Assembly: GCA_012103325.1 (NCBI GenBank)
Contig: WLWY01000001.1
Span: forward strand, 682,001-746,000
Source of the DNA: Alphaproteobacteria bacterium
GTDB taxonomy: Bacteria > Pseudomonadota > Alphaproteobacteria > UBA8366 > GCA-2717185
DNA: 64,000 nt
Direction of reading: 5' to 3'
The translations under genes were made by a program, and so were the position numbers. Of this stretch, positions 10,499-18,894 are shown piece after piece. Position 1 is the stretch's first letter. Each line of letters opens with the position of its first letter. Below the pieces are notes generated by a model. It did no database searches, was not told the origin of the DNA, and saw nothing but the letters and a program-made list of their open reading frames with translations.

Positions 10499-11940
10499 AA
10501 CGCCGTAACGTCGGCGATCGGCCGGGACAGATCCCGCTTCGAGGCAAACAGGGTCTCCAGGGACTGACAGACACCGAGCAAAAACGCATCGCCCCGATAG
10601 GGTCCAACGACCTGGATCCCGAACGGGAGACCTCCCGGATCCTTGCCGACCGGCATGGTCACCGCCGGATGGCCCATCATGGTGATTGGCGCATTGATGT
10701 TGCCGCGACCGGCCCACATGTCGTTCGTGCCCGCTGCCTCTTCCTCCGCAAGTCGCGCGTTGGCGGCATCGATCTCATCCAGCGTGAAAAAGGGCAATGT
10801 ACGGCCCGGTGTAATTAGAATGTCGATGTCCTGGAAGAAAGCCTGAAAGCGGCGATAGATTTCTGTGTGCTCGGCAATCGCCTCCGCCGCATCGCGCGCC
10901 GTCATCTCGGCACCCCGCCGCAAATCGGTCCGTGATTGCGGCGTCAGGCCAGATGGGTCCGCCTGATGTTCGGGCTCGTAACGGGTCATGTGCACAAGCG
11001 ACCGCAGCTTCAGATACACTTCATGGATACCTGACATATTCGGCGCCGACCACTCGCAGGAACCGAACGCGCCGGAGAACTGCGCCACTTTCGATTTGAA
11101 GGTCGCCCGCGCGGAGTCGGTCGCGTCGGCGACGCCGAGATCGTCCGAAACCGCCACACGCAATCCACCGAGATCGACCGTTTCGCCTGCCGTGAACAGG
11201 GCGGGATCAATGGGGCCGCTCAACGGATCGCGGCAATCGTCGGCCATCATGCCTTGCAGAAACAGCCGCGTATCGGCGACGCTGCGCGCCATCGGACCGA
11301 GCGTCGTCATGACGCTCCAACCTTGCGGCCGTTCTTCCGACGGCACCAGACCCGGCGAGGGCCGCAAGCCGACAATCCCGCTCACGGAGGCTGGCCCGCG
11401 GATGCTGCCACCAGTGTCGGACCCGGTGGCGAGCGGCACCATCCGCGCCGCCAGCGCCACACCGGCACCGCCCGACGACCCCGCGCAAGTCCGTTCCAGA
11501 TCGAACGCATTGCGGGTCAGGCCATAGATCGGGTTGTCCGTCGTCAAGCCGTTGGTCAATGTCGGCACATTGGTCTTGCCGACGACGATGCCGCCTGCTT
11601 CGCGGATCGACGCCACCATCCGGCAATCCGCTTGGGCGACGACGTCGGCATAGATCGGCGACCCCTTGGTCGTCCGGAGGCCAGCGACATGTTCGGCCTC
11701 CTTGATCGCAACGGGCAATCCATGCAGCGGACCCAGCACAGCGCCGGCACCGACAGCTTGTTCTGCCTGCTTCGCCGCGTCGCGGGCTTCATCGAGACAC
11801 AGTTCGACCATCGCGTTCAGAACCGGATTGGTCGCCTCAATCCGTGCGATACAGCTGTCCAGCACCTCCACCGGAGACGCCTGCCGTGCGCCGATCAAAC
11901 CGCGCAACACAGTCGCATCCAAATCGCAAAGCTCTGTCAT
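10495..11940 (-). CDS. Amidase (amidase-signature family)
   Basis: The start ATG at 11940 has GGGAGAG just upstream, giving 481 residues. The catalytic Ser-cisSer-Lys triad is visible: Lys in LPVAIKEAEHVAG, the cis-Ser and nucleophile in the signature ATGSDTGGSIRGPAS, with CAGSSGGAGVALA before it. The family hydrolyses amides (aliphatic or aromatic amides, allophanate, Gln-tRNA intermediates). There is no gatB partner, so it is not GatA. It is divergent from the universal stress protein gene, and a perfect 15-bp inverted repeat lies between the two starts. Confidence 0.9.
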   Translation of the reverse strand: MTELCDLDATVLRGLIGARQASPVEVLDSCIARIEATNPVLNAMVELCLDEARDAAKQAEQAVGAGAVLGPLHGLPVAIKEAEHVAGLRTTKGSPIYADVVAQADCRMVASIREAGGIVVGKTNVPTLTNGLTTDNPIYGLTRNAFDLERTCAGSSGGAGVALAARMVPLATGSDTGGSIRGPASVSGIVGLRPSPGLVPSEERPQGWSVMTTLGPMARSVADTRLFLQGMMADDCRDPLSGPIDPALFTAGETVDLGGLRVAVSDDLGVADATDSARATFKSKVAQFSGAFGSCEWSAPNMSGIHEVYLKLRSLVHMTRYEPEHQADPSGLTPQSRTDLRRGAEMTARDAAEAIAEHTEIYRRFQAFFQDIDILITPGRTLPFFTLDEIDAANARLAEEEAAGTNDMWAGRGNINAPITMMGHPAVTMPVGKDPGGLPFGIQVVGPYRGDAFLLGVCQSLETLFASKRDLSRPIADVTAF

Positions 11941-11994
11941 CTTACTCTCCCTTGTCTTCGATGATCGACCCGTCAGCCGTCCACAGATTATAAC

Positions 11995-12037
11995 CCATCC
12001 TGCACGTTGCGGCTTTCCGCACCAACGTGCAGGATGG
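11995..12037. repeat. Perfect 15-bp inverted repeat between divergent genes
   Basis: Arms CCATCCTGCACGTTG (11995-12009) and CAACGTGCAGGATGG (12023-12037) are separated by 13 nt, and the loop can form three more G-C pairs. It lies between the amidase start (11940) and the stress-protein start (12075), so it is not at the 3' end of either gene. It may be an operator for a dimeric regulator or a leader RNA hairpin. Confidence 0.7.
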
Positions 12038-12074
12038 TAAATGACGTCGGGAACCACGCTGGCAGGAGCGCGAT

Positions 12075-12593
12075 ATGAGCGACACGGATAGCGGATCATC
12101 GGCGAGTCCGGCCGCAGACGACGGATCGGCAAACGAACGGGTGTTTCTCGTGGTCGTCGACGACAGCGAGGAAATGAAAGTCGCCCTGCATTTCGCCTGC
12201 CGCCGGTCCAAGACGTCCGGAGGCCGGATTGCACTGCTTTACGTGCAGGAACCGGCCGACTTCCAGCACTGGATGGCCGTAGAAGAAATCATGCGCGAAG
12301 AAAAGCGCGAAGAGGCTGAGGAGCTGTTGCAAGTTCTTTCCGCTGAAGTGCATGAGTGGTCCGGCAAGATGCCGTCCTTCTATCTGCGCGAGGGCGACCG
12401 CCGCGAGGAGCTGGTCAAGCTGCTCGACGAGGAACCGTCGATATCCATCCTGGTGCTCGGCGCTGGTGTTGGCCGCGGCGGGCCGGGACCGCTGATCGAC
12501 CACGTGCTGAGCCGAGGTGCAAGCCAGTTGCGCGTTCCGATCACGCTTGTCCCGGGATCCCTGACCGACGAGGATATCATCGCCATCACCTGA
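12075..12593 (+). CDS. Universal stress protein family (UspA fold)
   Basis: The product is 172 residues. After a short acidic N-terminus it shows the Usp fold: RVFLVVVDDSEEMKVALHFACRR, then RIALLYVQEP and SILVLGAGVGRGGPGPLIDHVL before a final ITLVPG strand. The ATP-binding G-x2-G-x9-G(S/T) motif is only partly matched (GAGVGRGGPG and no clear GS), so nucleotide binding is uncertain. Usp proteins are small cytoplasmic proteins induced in stress and growth arrest. ATG 12075 follows GGAGCGCGAT. It is monocistronic as far as can be seen. Confidence 0.82.
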   Translation: MSDTDSGSSASPAADDGSANERVFLVVVDDSEEMKVALHFACRRSKTSGGRIALLYVQEPADFQHWMAVEEIMREEKREEAEELLQVLSAEVHEWSGKMPSFYLREGDRREELVKLLDEEPSISILVLGAGVGRGGPGPLIDHVLSRGASQLRVPITLVPGSLTDEDIIAIT

Positions 12594-12914
12594 CGGCGCG
12601 AACGCGCAAGGGTCTGGTGCGGCTTACTTCTGATTGAGGAGGGTTTAGCCGCGATTTGGTTAAAATACACGACTCTGAGTCAAATTAGCCGGTCGACTAG
12701 GCTGGATTAACCAGAATTTTAGCTGGTATTTTATTGAAAATTTTCAGGTTTTTTCGAGAGCTGCAATCGATTGAAAAGACGCGTCTTTTATAGTTAACAA
12801 TCCCCTAAAAACGGACGCTGACAGGGCCCCCTGCCGCGCTTTAAGCTTGATAATCGACTCGATTTCGACCATCTCTTAGCCGAACGAAGCCATGCCTTTT
12901 TAAGGAGCGCATAC
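12594..12914. other. 321-bp AT-rich intergenic region between usp and nfu
   Basis: No coding frame is convincing here. The middle (about 12655-12810) is markedly AT-rich and holds two perfect palindromes: TGAAAATTTTCA (12735-12746) and AAAAGACGCGTCTTTT (12774-12789). The stretch probably carries the nfu promoter and the end of the usp transcript. No tRNA cloverleaf or known riboswitch was recognised. Confidence 0.6.
12774..12789. repeat. 16-bp perfect palindrome
   Basis: AAAAGACGCGTCTTTT, symmetric with no spacer, about 125 bp before the nfu start. The symmetry without a loop suits a protein operator better than an RNA hairpin. The regulator is unknown. Confidence 0.5.
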
Positions 12915-13472
12915 GTGTTCATTCAAACGGAACAGACGCCGAATCCGGCAACGTTGAAGTTCCTGCCGGGCCAGACGGTTCTCGAAACGGGCACGGCCGA
13001 CTTCACCGATCCGGCGGAAGCGGGCACGCGCTCGCCTCTCGCGGAAAGCCTGTTTGCCGTAGACGGCGTTGCGGCGGTCTTTTTCGGGCATGATTTCATC
13101 ACCATCACAAAAGGCGCCGATCAGGATTGGTATGTGATGAAGCCGGCGCTGCTCGGCGCGATCATGGAGCACTTCACGGCCGGAAAGCCGGTCATGAACG
13201 AGGCGGCGCTTTCCGCCACGCCTGAAAACAACGAAGCCGACGACGAAGTCGTGACGCAAATCAAGGAACTGCTGGAAACGCGGGTTCGCCCGGCGGTCGC
13301 CCAGGACGGTGGCGATATCACCTTCCACGGATTCGACCAGGGCGTCGTCTATCTGGAAATGCGCGGTGCATGCGCCGGCTGCCCGAGTTCGACGGCGACG
13401 TTGAAAATGGGCATCGAGAATATGCTGCGGCACTACATTCCGGAAGTCGTGGAAGTCCGCGCCACAATCTAA
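12915..13472 (+). CDS. NifU/Nfu family Fe-S cluster carrier
   Basis: The product is 185 residues, starting at GTG 12915 with AAGGAG 7 nt upstream. The N-terminal Nfu_N domain (FIQTEQTPNPATLKFLPG, about 1-90) is followed by a NifU-like domain whose CxxC (C153 and C156 in RGACAGCPSS) holds a bridging [4Fe-4S] cluster in the dimer. Nfu proteins pass Fe-S clusters from the scaffold to apo-enzymes such as lipoate synthase and aconitase. The domain order is the mitochondrial NFU1/alphaproteobacterial type, not E. coli NfuA, which has an A-type N-domain. The Bax-like gene follows after 86 bp. Confidence 0.93.
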   Translation: MFIQTEQTPNPATLKFLPGQTVLETGTADFTDPAEAGTRSPLAESLFAVDGVAAVFFGHDFITITKGADQDWYVMKPALLGAIMEHFTAGKPVMNEAALSATPENNEADDEVVTQIKELLETRVRPAVAQDGGDITFHGFDQGVVYLEMRGACAGCPSSTATLKMGIENMLRHYIPEVVEVRATI

Positions 13473-13558
13473 GGCTAAAGCGAATAACAACAACGGCGAA
13501 ACGCCGGGTTAATCGCATTACGGGTGGACAATTCGGGGCGTTGAAAGGGTCACAGGGG

Positions 13559-14581
13559 ATGAGATCCTTAGAGCGTTTTTCTTCAATACTATCTGGGCTT
13601 CGATCGAACAGCGGTCGGATCGCGGCGACGTCGGTTGCGGTACTCGCGGTTGCCGGGACCGTCGTCCTGATGGACGACCTTCTGGCACGCTGGGACACAG
13701 CCGAACAGGCTCCCAAGGTCGACCAGCGTGCGGAAACCGACACGCCGAAGGTAGCCAATCTCGCCAAGCCCGATACGGTGCGTATCCTGGCCTCCGTCGC
13801 GAAAGTGAAGGACGCCTTCTCGAGTGCGGGCTATAATTTGGATGCCGTGCGCCGCGGCCAGGTGGCCGTGCCTCGCGTCCTTCATGCATCGCTGCCCCAC
13901 GACCTTTCGCAAATCCAGCACCCGCAGGATCGCAAAGCCGTTTTCCTGCGTTACATGCTGCCCTACATACTGGAAGCGAATAACCGGGTCCGCGCGCAAC
14001 GCGAGTGCATGCTGACATTGCGGGAAAAGAGCGAAAAGGGACAACACCTCACGACGGACGAATCCCTGTGGTTGAAGGCATTATCCGAGGAATACCGCGT
14101 AAAACTGGGTGATTTCACCGCTCTCTCGGCCCGCGTGGATACTACAGTTCCAGCCTCGCTTGCGCTGGCGCAGGCCGCCATTGAAAGCGGGTGGGGGACC
14201 TCTCGCTTCGCACAGGAGGGCAATGCACCGTTCGGACAATGGACCTCGAAGAACAATGCGGGCATGGTCCCGCTGAAGCGAGAAGATGGTATGACCCACA
14301 AAGTTCGGTCATTCGAGAGTCTGAGAAAGTCGGTCGACTCCTATCTGCGGAACCTCAATACCCACCGTGCCTATCGGGCATTGCGCAAGGTGCGATCCGC
14401 AGCGCGCACCATCGATACACCGACTGACAGCCTTAAGCTGGCCGAAACGCTGCTCAGCTATTCGGAAAAAGGTTCGGGGTATGTCACGCTGCTGCGGCGC
14501 ATCATCGAAGGCAACGATTTGCGGTCGCTCGACGATGCACGGCTAAGTAACGCCGTCGTCGTATTCCACCCAGACGCCTAA
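13559..14581 (+). CDS. Bax-like glucosaminidase (peptidoglycan hydrolase)
   Basis: Starting at ATG 13559, the product is 340 residues. A hydrophobic segment near 19-38 is a signal anchor. The C-terminal part (about 180-310) is a glucosaminidase/Bax-type lysozyme-fold domain: SLALAQAAIESGWGTSRFAQ carries the likely catalytic Glu, and NAPFGQWTSKN and SYLRNLNTHRAYRALR are Bax-typical. These enzymes cut glycan strands of peptidoglycan in the periplasm. A longer in-frame reading into the nfu gene exists but has no family support. The gene converges on the polysaccharide deacetylase gene with 9 bp between the stops, so both neighbours act on extracellular glycans. Confidence 0.85.
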   Translation: MRSLERFSSILSGLRSNSGRIAATSVAVLAVAGTVVLMDDLLARWDTAEQAPKVDQRAETDTPKVANLAKPDTVRILASVAKVKDAFSSAGYNLDAVRRGQVAVPRVLHASLPHDLSQIQHPQDRKAVFLRYMLPYILEANNRVRAQRECMLTLREKSEKGQHLTTDESLWLKALSEEYRVKLGDFTALSARVDTTVPASLALAQAAIESGWGTSRFAQEGNAPFGQWTSKNNAGMVPLKREDGMTHKVRSFESLRKSVDSYLRNLNTHRAYRALRKVRSAARTIDTPTDSLKLAETLLSYSEKGSGYVTLLRRIIEGNDLRSLDDARLSNAVVVFHPDA

Positions 14582-14590
14582 GACAGCGCG

Positions 14591-15643
14591 CTATTTCGCC
14601 ACGTAGAATTGGCGTCCAAACCAGCGCCAACGAGAATCCGGGGCTGGCAACGTGCAATTCAGGCGCGTCCGGCCCCGCTTGAACCGGTCGGCGAAGCGGA
14701 TTTCGACACGCCGTTCGCCAAGCCGCGTTACTTCCACCTTACCGAACTGCGAATGGTAGCAGGCCAACTGGTTGAGACGGGTCATCGAAGCATCGACGCT
14801 GAACCCGAAGGCCGGCGGGTTCGAGGCAACAAGGGGGTCAACCGGCGTAATTTCCTGAACCGGTAGCGGCATCGCATTAATTGATCTCCGAAACCGGTCG
14901 AGGTCGCCATAGCGCTGATTGAAAGCGAAGCGCGGTAGAAAGAAAAAGTCGTCCGTGCCGTGCGCAACGCCGGAATGCTGTCCAAAGGCGGCCGCGAATC
15001 CTTCGGCGATGACAAGCTCCCGGACAGCGCTGCTCATTTCACCATAGGGATAGGCGAAGAGCCGAGGCGATACGGCGAGCTCCTTCTTCAAGCGCTCCCG
15101 CGCATGGTCTATTTCCGCACGGTTGCGGTCTTCCGATGCCGCGGCCATGTGAAGATGCGTGCGTGTATGGTTGCCGATGGTAACCCCGGCAGCCGTCATC
15201 TCCCGCAGTTGATCCCAGGACATAAAGCGCTCGGCGCCACTGTCGACCGATTTCGTCGATACGAACAGAGTGAACGGAAAACCGGCCCTCCGCAGCCGCG
15301 GCCATGCTTCCTCATAAACGGACAAATACGCATCGTCGAACGTAATGGCGACTGTCCGGTCCGGAACCTTTTGTCCCGATTTGAGGGCATCGACGATCTT
15401 TTCGAGCGGCCACACGGTATAGGGTCCGCTTTCCAGAAGTGCGATATGCGCTTCGAATTGCGCTTTCGAGACGCTGGTGGACGGAAAGTCGCCCTCTTCG
15501 CCGACACGGTGATACATCGCGATAACCGCGCCATCTGCCACGGCCAACTCCGGCACGAAAATCGCCAGCGAGAATGCCAGCGGCAGAAAACGTCGCGCCG
15601 CGCGGTTGAGTTTTGCGCGGAAATCATGCAAGCACATAGACAC
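14591..15643 (-). CDS. Exported polysaccharide deacetylase
   Basis: The product is 350 residues. Residues about 14-36 form a signal peptide ([19 protein letters not shown]). The NodB homology domain follows: AMYHRVGE at about 42-49, the catalytic DD motif TFDDAY with D103-D104, and the metal-binding H159 and H163 in GNHTRTH. Family members remove N-acetyl groups from chitin-like polymers, peptidoglycan or poly-N-acetylglucosamine. The C-terminal 90 residues after the domain are unassigned. It is divergent from the RutE-like gene. Confidence 0.88.
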   Translation of the reverse strand: MSMCLHDFRAKLNRAARRFLPLAFSLAIFVPELAVADGAVIAMYHRVGEEGDFPSTSVSKAQFEAHIALLESGPYTVWPLEKIVDALKSGQKVPDRTVAITFDDAYLSVYEEAWPRLRRAGFPFTLFVSTKSVDSGAERFMSWDQLREMTAAGVTIGNHTRTHLHMAAASEDRNRAEIDHARERLKKELAVSPRLFAYPYGEMSSAVRELVIAEGFAAAFGQHSGVAHGTDDFFFLPRFAFNQRYGDLDRFRRSINAMPLPVQEITPVDPLVASNPPAFGFSVDASMTRLNQLACYHSQFGKVEVTRLGERRVEIRFADRFKRGRTRLNCTLPAPDSRWRWFGRQFYVAK

Positions 15644-15742
15644 GTCGGTACTCTAACGCCGTTAGGGTTCAGCCCTCAAGGCGGTATTATTCCGCGAATT
15701 TCTAAAGGCCAGGTAAACGAATTGGCGATAATGGAGCCCACT

Positions 15743-16339
15743 ATGACCGAAAGAGTAATCCTCGATGACGCCTCTTGCGATTTGTTATTTCGCGAGGCGC
15801 GCTCGCACAATGGCTGGCTGGACAAACCTGTCGACGACGTAACCCTTAAAGCAGCCTTTGACATCGCCAAGATGGGACCGACAAGCGCCAATTGTTCGCC
15901 GATGCGGATCGTCTTCGTCCGGTCGCCCGAGGAAAAGGAAAAGCTCCGGCCTTGCGTTAGCAACGGCAATCTCGAAAAGACGATGACGGCACCGGTCACG
16001 GCGATTATCGCGAACGATTTCGAATTCTACGAGCATTTTTCCTTTTTGTTTCCGCATGATGACGCGCGGGCCTGGTTCACGGGCAATCAAAACCTGATCG
16101 ATACGACGGCCATGCGCAACGGCAGCCTTCAGGGTGCCTATTTCATGCTGGCCTGCCGCGCGGTCGGCCTCGATTGCGGCCCGATGTCCGGATTCGAGAA
16201 CGGCATGGTGGACGAACTCTTCTTCGCGGGAACGCAGATTCGGTCGAATTTTCTCTGCAATCTCGGTTACGGCGATCCTTCAGTTCTATTTCCGCGCAGC
16301 CCGCGTTTTGCCTTCGAGGAGGCGTGCACCCTGCTGTGA
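15743..16339 (+). CDS. RutE-like nitroreductase (malonic semialdehyde reductase family)
   Basis: Starting at ATG 15743 (GGAG 6 nt upstream), the product is 198 residues, close to E. coli RutE (196). It has the FMN-dependent nitroreductase fold: [33 protein letters not shown] for phosphate and FMN contact, and [22 protein letters not shown]. RutE reduces malonic semialdehyde to 3-hydroxypropionate in pyrimidine breakdown. No other rut genes are seen here, so a different small-carbonyl or nitro substrate is possible. Its stop overlaps the tsaB start (GTGA). Confidence 0.85.
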   Translation: MTERVILDDASCDLLFREARSHNGWLDKPVDDVTLKAAFDIAKMGPTSANCSPMRIVFVRSPEEKEKLRPCVSNGNLEKTMTAPVTAIIANDFEFYEHFSFLFPHDDARAWFTGNQNLIDTTAMRNGSLQGAYFMLACRAVGLDCGPMSGFENGMVDELFFAGTQIRSNFLCNLGYGDPSVLFPRSPRFAFEEACTLL

Positions 16340-17025
16340 CAACGGGAATAACCGTATTGGGGCTCGATTCGGCGACCGATGCCTGTTCCGCCGCGGTGCT
16401 ATGCGACGGCACGCTGGTCGCCCATCGATTCGAGTGCATGCGGCGGGGTCATGCGGAAGTACTGATGGCTCTTGTTCAAGACGTTATGCAACGTGCAGGC
16501 TTGACGTTTGACGCCCTCGATCTTATCGCGACAACGGTGGGCCCCGGCGGTTTCACCGGCCTGCGTATCGGCTTGGCCAGCGCTCGCGGCCTGGCGCTCG
16601 CCGGGCAGACGCCCATCGTGGGGGTGACGACACTGGAAGCGGTTGCACGAGCACAACCGATCGTCGGAATGCCCACCCTCATCGCCTTGGACTCGAAACG
16701 GGACGATATCTACGTTCAGACCTTTGATTCCGGCCGCTTTCCGCTTTGCGAACCCAAAGCCGCGCTGCCAGCGGAAATCGAAACGATGCTGCCAGCCGGA
16801 GATATTGCGGTCGGTGGCAACGCATCCGACATCATTTTGCAGGCCATGGCGGACCGGATACCACCGCTGCATAAGCATGACGGTCCCGTACTTCCGGACG
16901 CGGCAGTCGTAGCGACGATTGGAGCAGAGCGGATGCCCGCACACGCTTCGTCCCGCACGGCACCCCCGAGCCCTCTCTATCTCCGTCCGCCCGACGCGAT
17001 GCTGCCCAGCGGGCGGCGCAAATGA
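16336..17025 (+). CDS. tsaB: tRNA t6A biosynthesis protein TsaB
   Basis: GTG 16336 overlaps the previous stop by 4 nt and gives 229 residues (E. coli TsaB has 231). The ASKHA-fold N-terminus [17 protein letters not shown] and the motif [20 protein letters not shown] are diagnostic. TsaB is the non-catalytic partner that dimerises with TsaD and binds TsaE in the threonylcarbamoyl transfer to A37 of ANN-decoding tRNAs. tsaD and tsaE are not in this window. It overlaps rimI by 4 nt, the common tsaB-rimI arrangement. Confidence 0.95.
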   Translation: MTTGITVLGLDSATDACSAAVLCDGTLVAHRFECMRRGHAEVLMALVQDVMQRAGLTFDALDLIATTVGPGGFTGLRIGLASARGLALAGQTPIVGVTTLEAVARAQPIVGMPTLIALDSKRDDIYVQTFDSGRFPLCEPKAALPAEIETMLPAGDIAVGGNASDIILQAMADRIPPLHKHDGPVLPDAAVVATIGAERMPAHASSRTAPPSPLYLRPPDAMLPSGRRK

Positions 17026-17522
17026 CGGAAACCAGCGGGATCACGGTACGGTTTGCCGAGCGCGACGACCTCGATGCGCTCGCGGCAATTTATGCGGAAA
17101 GTTTCGACGATATGCAGCCTCGGCTGGCGGTGGAGCAATATCTGCGCCCGCCGGGAACCTGGGCGTTGATAGCGCTGGTCCATGAACCGCCCCATGAAAT
17201 GCCCGCCGGCTTCATTCTGACGCGAAACGCCGCCGACGAAGCCGAAATCTTCAGCATTGGTGTCGCGCGGGCATTCCGCCGCCGCGGTGTCGGCCTCGCA
17301 CTTCTGGACGCAATGGATGGCGTTGCCGGCGTTCGCGGCGCCCGGACGATCTATCTTGAAGTGGGCGTAGACAATCGCGCCGCGCGCGCGCTTTACAGCA
17401 AAGCCGGATATGAAATCATTGGCGAAAGGCCCGATTACTACCGAAATCCGGGTGGAAACCGGGTAACGGCCCTGGTTTTGCGCCGTCACTTAGAAAACAT
17501 CGAGAATCGAGACTCTAGTTGA
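17022..17522 (+). CDS. rimI: RimI-like N-alpha-acetyltransferase
   Basis: The product is 166 residues with a GNAT fold. The acetyl-CoA loop is GVARAFRRRGVGLALLDAM, and the C-terminal ALYSKAGYEIIGERPDYYRNPG has the RimI-typical GF/Y-x-x-x-x-R-x-x-Y-Y order. RimI acetylates the N-terminus of ribosomal protein S18 in enterobacteria. The assignment leans on the tsaB-rimI overlap (ATGA). The gene ends within an inverted repeat at 17507-17551. Confidence 0.88.
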   Translation: MTETSGITVRFAERDDLDALAAIYAESFDDMQPRLAVEQYLRPPGTWALIALVHEPPHEMPAGFILTRNAADEAEIFSIGVARAFRRRGVGLALLDAMDGVAGVRGARTIYLEVGVDNRAARALYSKAGYEIIGERPDYYRNPGGNRVTALVLRRHLENIENRDSS

Positions 17523-17551
17523 AACTAATTAATACAAAAATAGAGTCTTGA
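17507..17551 (+). terminator. Inverted repeat at the end of rimI
   Basis: TCGAGACTCTA (17507-17517) pairs with TAGAGTCTTGA (17541-17551), 11 bp with one G-T pair and a 23-nt AT-rich loop. It overlaps the rimI stop codon. No T run follows, so it could be a weak terminator or a regulatory site in the mucR leader. Confidence 0.35.
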
Positions 17552-17586
17552 GTGCGTTATTGATATGCCTCAGCCCCTAAATTTAC

Positions 17587-17616
17587 TTGACATTTAGTCG
17601 AGTAGAAGCAATGTAT
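17587..17616 (+). promoter_or_regulatory. Likely mucR promoter
   Basis: A perfect TTGACA (17587-17592) lies in an AT-rich gap about 140 bp before the mucR ATG. An ATGTAT at 17611-17616 at 18-bp spacing is a poor -10. MucR/Ros proteins often repress their own promoter at AT-rich sites, which this gap would suit. Confidence 0.35.
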
Positions 17617-17733
17617 TACAAACATAAAGATAAGTAGGCGAAAAATAAGTAAAACTTCGCTGCTTCTATTGTTCAGAGATGCCGAGAACATCGGCACGCA
17701 CTAATAATTTCCGGTCGCAAGGGTGCATATACG

Positions 17734-18165
17734 ATGTCCGATGCCAGTGACGTAGACATTAAGACAAGTGAGGTACTTGGGCTAACAACTGAAATTGTGT
17801 CGGCTCATGTCTCGAACAATACGGTTGCAATGTCTGACCTCCCGAATTTGATCGAGCAGGTATATCGGACCCTTTCAAATGTCGGAAAAGGCGCAGAAAC
17901 GCAAAACGAGCGACCAACTCCGGCCGTTGCGCTGCGAAAATCCGTCACGCCCGAATACATTATCTGCCTTGAAGACGGTAAGAAGCTCAAGATGCTCAAG
18001 CGGCATCTCAAAACAGCCTATAACATGACGCCCGACGAATACCGGGAACGGTGGGGACTAGCCAGCGATTATCCGATGGTTGCGCCAAACTACGCCAAGC
18101 AACGCAGCAAACTCGCGAAAGCCATCGGTCTCGGCACACGCCCGCGTCAAAGCGACAAAAGCTGA
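17734..18165 (+). CDS. mucR: MucR/Ros family transcriptional regulator with degenerate zinc site
   Basis: The product is 143 residues, typical for Ros/MucR. The DNA-binding core is at about 70-125: EYIICLEDGKKLKMLKRHL, then YNMTPDEYRERWGL and DYPMVAPNYAKQRSKLAKAIGLG. MucR/Ros proteins bind AT-rich DNA in minor-groove fashion and silence many genes (exopolysaccharide, virulence, cell cycle). Compared with Ros (Cys79, Cys82, His92, His97), C78 and H91 are kept, but the second Cys is D81 and the last His positions are A95-Y96. Zinc-free relatives of this sort exist in rhizobia, so the protein may fold without metal. Confidence 0.92.
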   Translation: MSDASDVDIKTSEVLGLTTEIVSAHVSNNTVAMSDLPNLIEQVYRTLSNVGKGAETQNERPTPAVALRKSVTPEYIICLEDGKKLKMLKRHLKTAYNMTPDEYRERWGLASDYPMVAPNYAKQRSKLAKAIGLGTRPRQSDKS

Positions 18166-18282
18166 CAGGTTTAATGCGGTAATTTCTCCAGCAAGAGCAT
18201 GGCCGTAAGGCCGCGCGCCTATTATATTGATCCGGAGACATTTTGACATCATCGGTTGGCATGATGAGTGCGAGGACGTGCG

Positions 18283-18696
18283 GTGCCCGATCGAATTATA
18301 AAATTATGTCATGATAAGGGGCTGAAGATTACCGGTCAGCGCCGCGTCATTGCGCGTGTTCTGGGTGAATCGAACGACCATCCTGACGTCGAGCTTGTCC
18401 ACAAGCGCGCGGTTGCGATCGATCCGAAAATCAGTATCGCGACCGTCTACCGTACGGTCCGCCTGTTCGAAGAGAACGATATTCTGGATCGGCACGATTT
18501 TGGCGACGGCCGTGCGCGCTACGAAGAAGTTTCCGAAGCGCATCACGACCACCTGATCGATATTGAGAGCGGTGAGGTAATCGAGTTCGAGAACGCAGAA
18601 ATCGAGGCATTGCAGCGCGCCGTGGCGGAAAAACTCGGTTACCGTCTCGTCGATCACCGGCTGGAACTTTACGGTGTCCAATCGAAGAAAAAGTAG
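18283..18696 (+). CDS. fur: Fur family transcriptional regulator
   Basis: I start at GTG 18283 (CGAGG 7 nt upstream) giving 137 residues beginning PDRIIKLC, which fits the family; GTG 18268 is an alternative. The winged-helix part contains ITGQRRVIARVLGESNDHPD and ISIATVYRTVRLFEE. The metal-sensing region HHDHLIDIESGEVIEFENAEIEALQ follows. There is no CxxC structural zinc pair, as in alphaproteobacterial Fur/Mur proteins, so the metal sensed could be Fe or Mn. The mucR-fur order is common in this group. The disrupted olsB probably starts inside its 3' end. Confidence 0.9.
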   Translation: MPDRIIKLCHDKGLKITGQRRVIARVLGESNDHPDVELVHKRAVAIDPKISIATVYRTVRLFEENDILDRHDFGDGRARYEEVSEAHHDHLIDIESGEVIEFENAEIEALQRAVAEKLGYRLVDHRLELYGVQSKKK

Positions 18697-18835
18697 GCTT
18701 AATACCAAGGAGCGCGTCCGATCTCCCGAATCCACACCGGCGCCGGATTTCACAAACATCCGCTCCGGACCGCTAACCGCGCGAATCGCTCATTGCGCCG
18801 AAGACATAGAAGCCGCACAAAACCTTCGGTACCGG

Positions 18836-18843
18836 GTCTTCTA
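18836..18843. repeat. Target-site duplication, left copy
   Basis: GTCTTCTA immediately outside the left end of the IS66 element, identical to 21265-21272. Eight bp is the known IS66-family duplication length. Confidence 0.95.
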
Positions 18844-18870
18844 GTGAGCGTCCGGTAAAGCAGCCCTGCC
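18844..18870. repeat. IS66 left terminal inverted repeat
   Basis: Outer 12 bp GTGAGCGTCCGG, one mismatch to the right end; inner GCCCTGCC at 18863-18870. It lies 24 bp beyond the tnpC stop. Confidence 0.85.
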
Positions 18871-18894
18871 TATGATGACGTTGGACTGTTACGC

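Noticed and set aside
14960..15742. Upstream extension of the RutE-like frame
   Set aside because: The extra 260 residues only read the deacetylase gene in antisense; a start with Shine-Dalgarno is at 15743.
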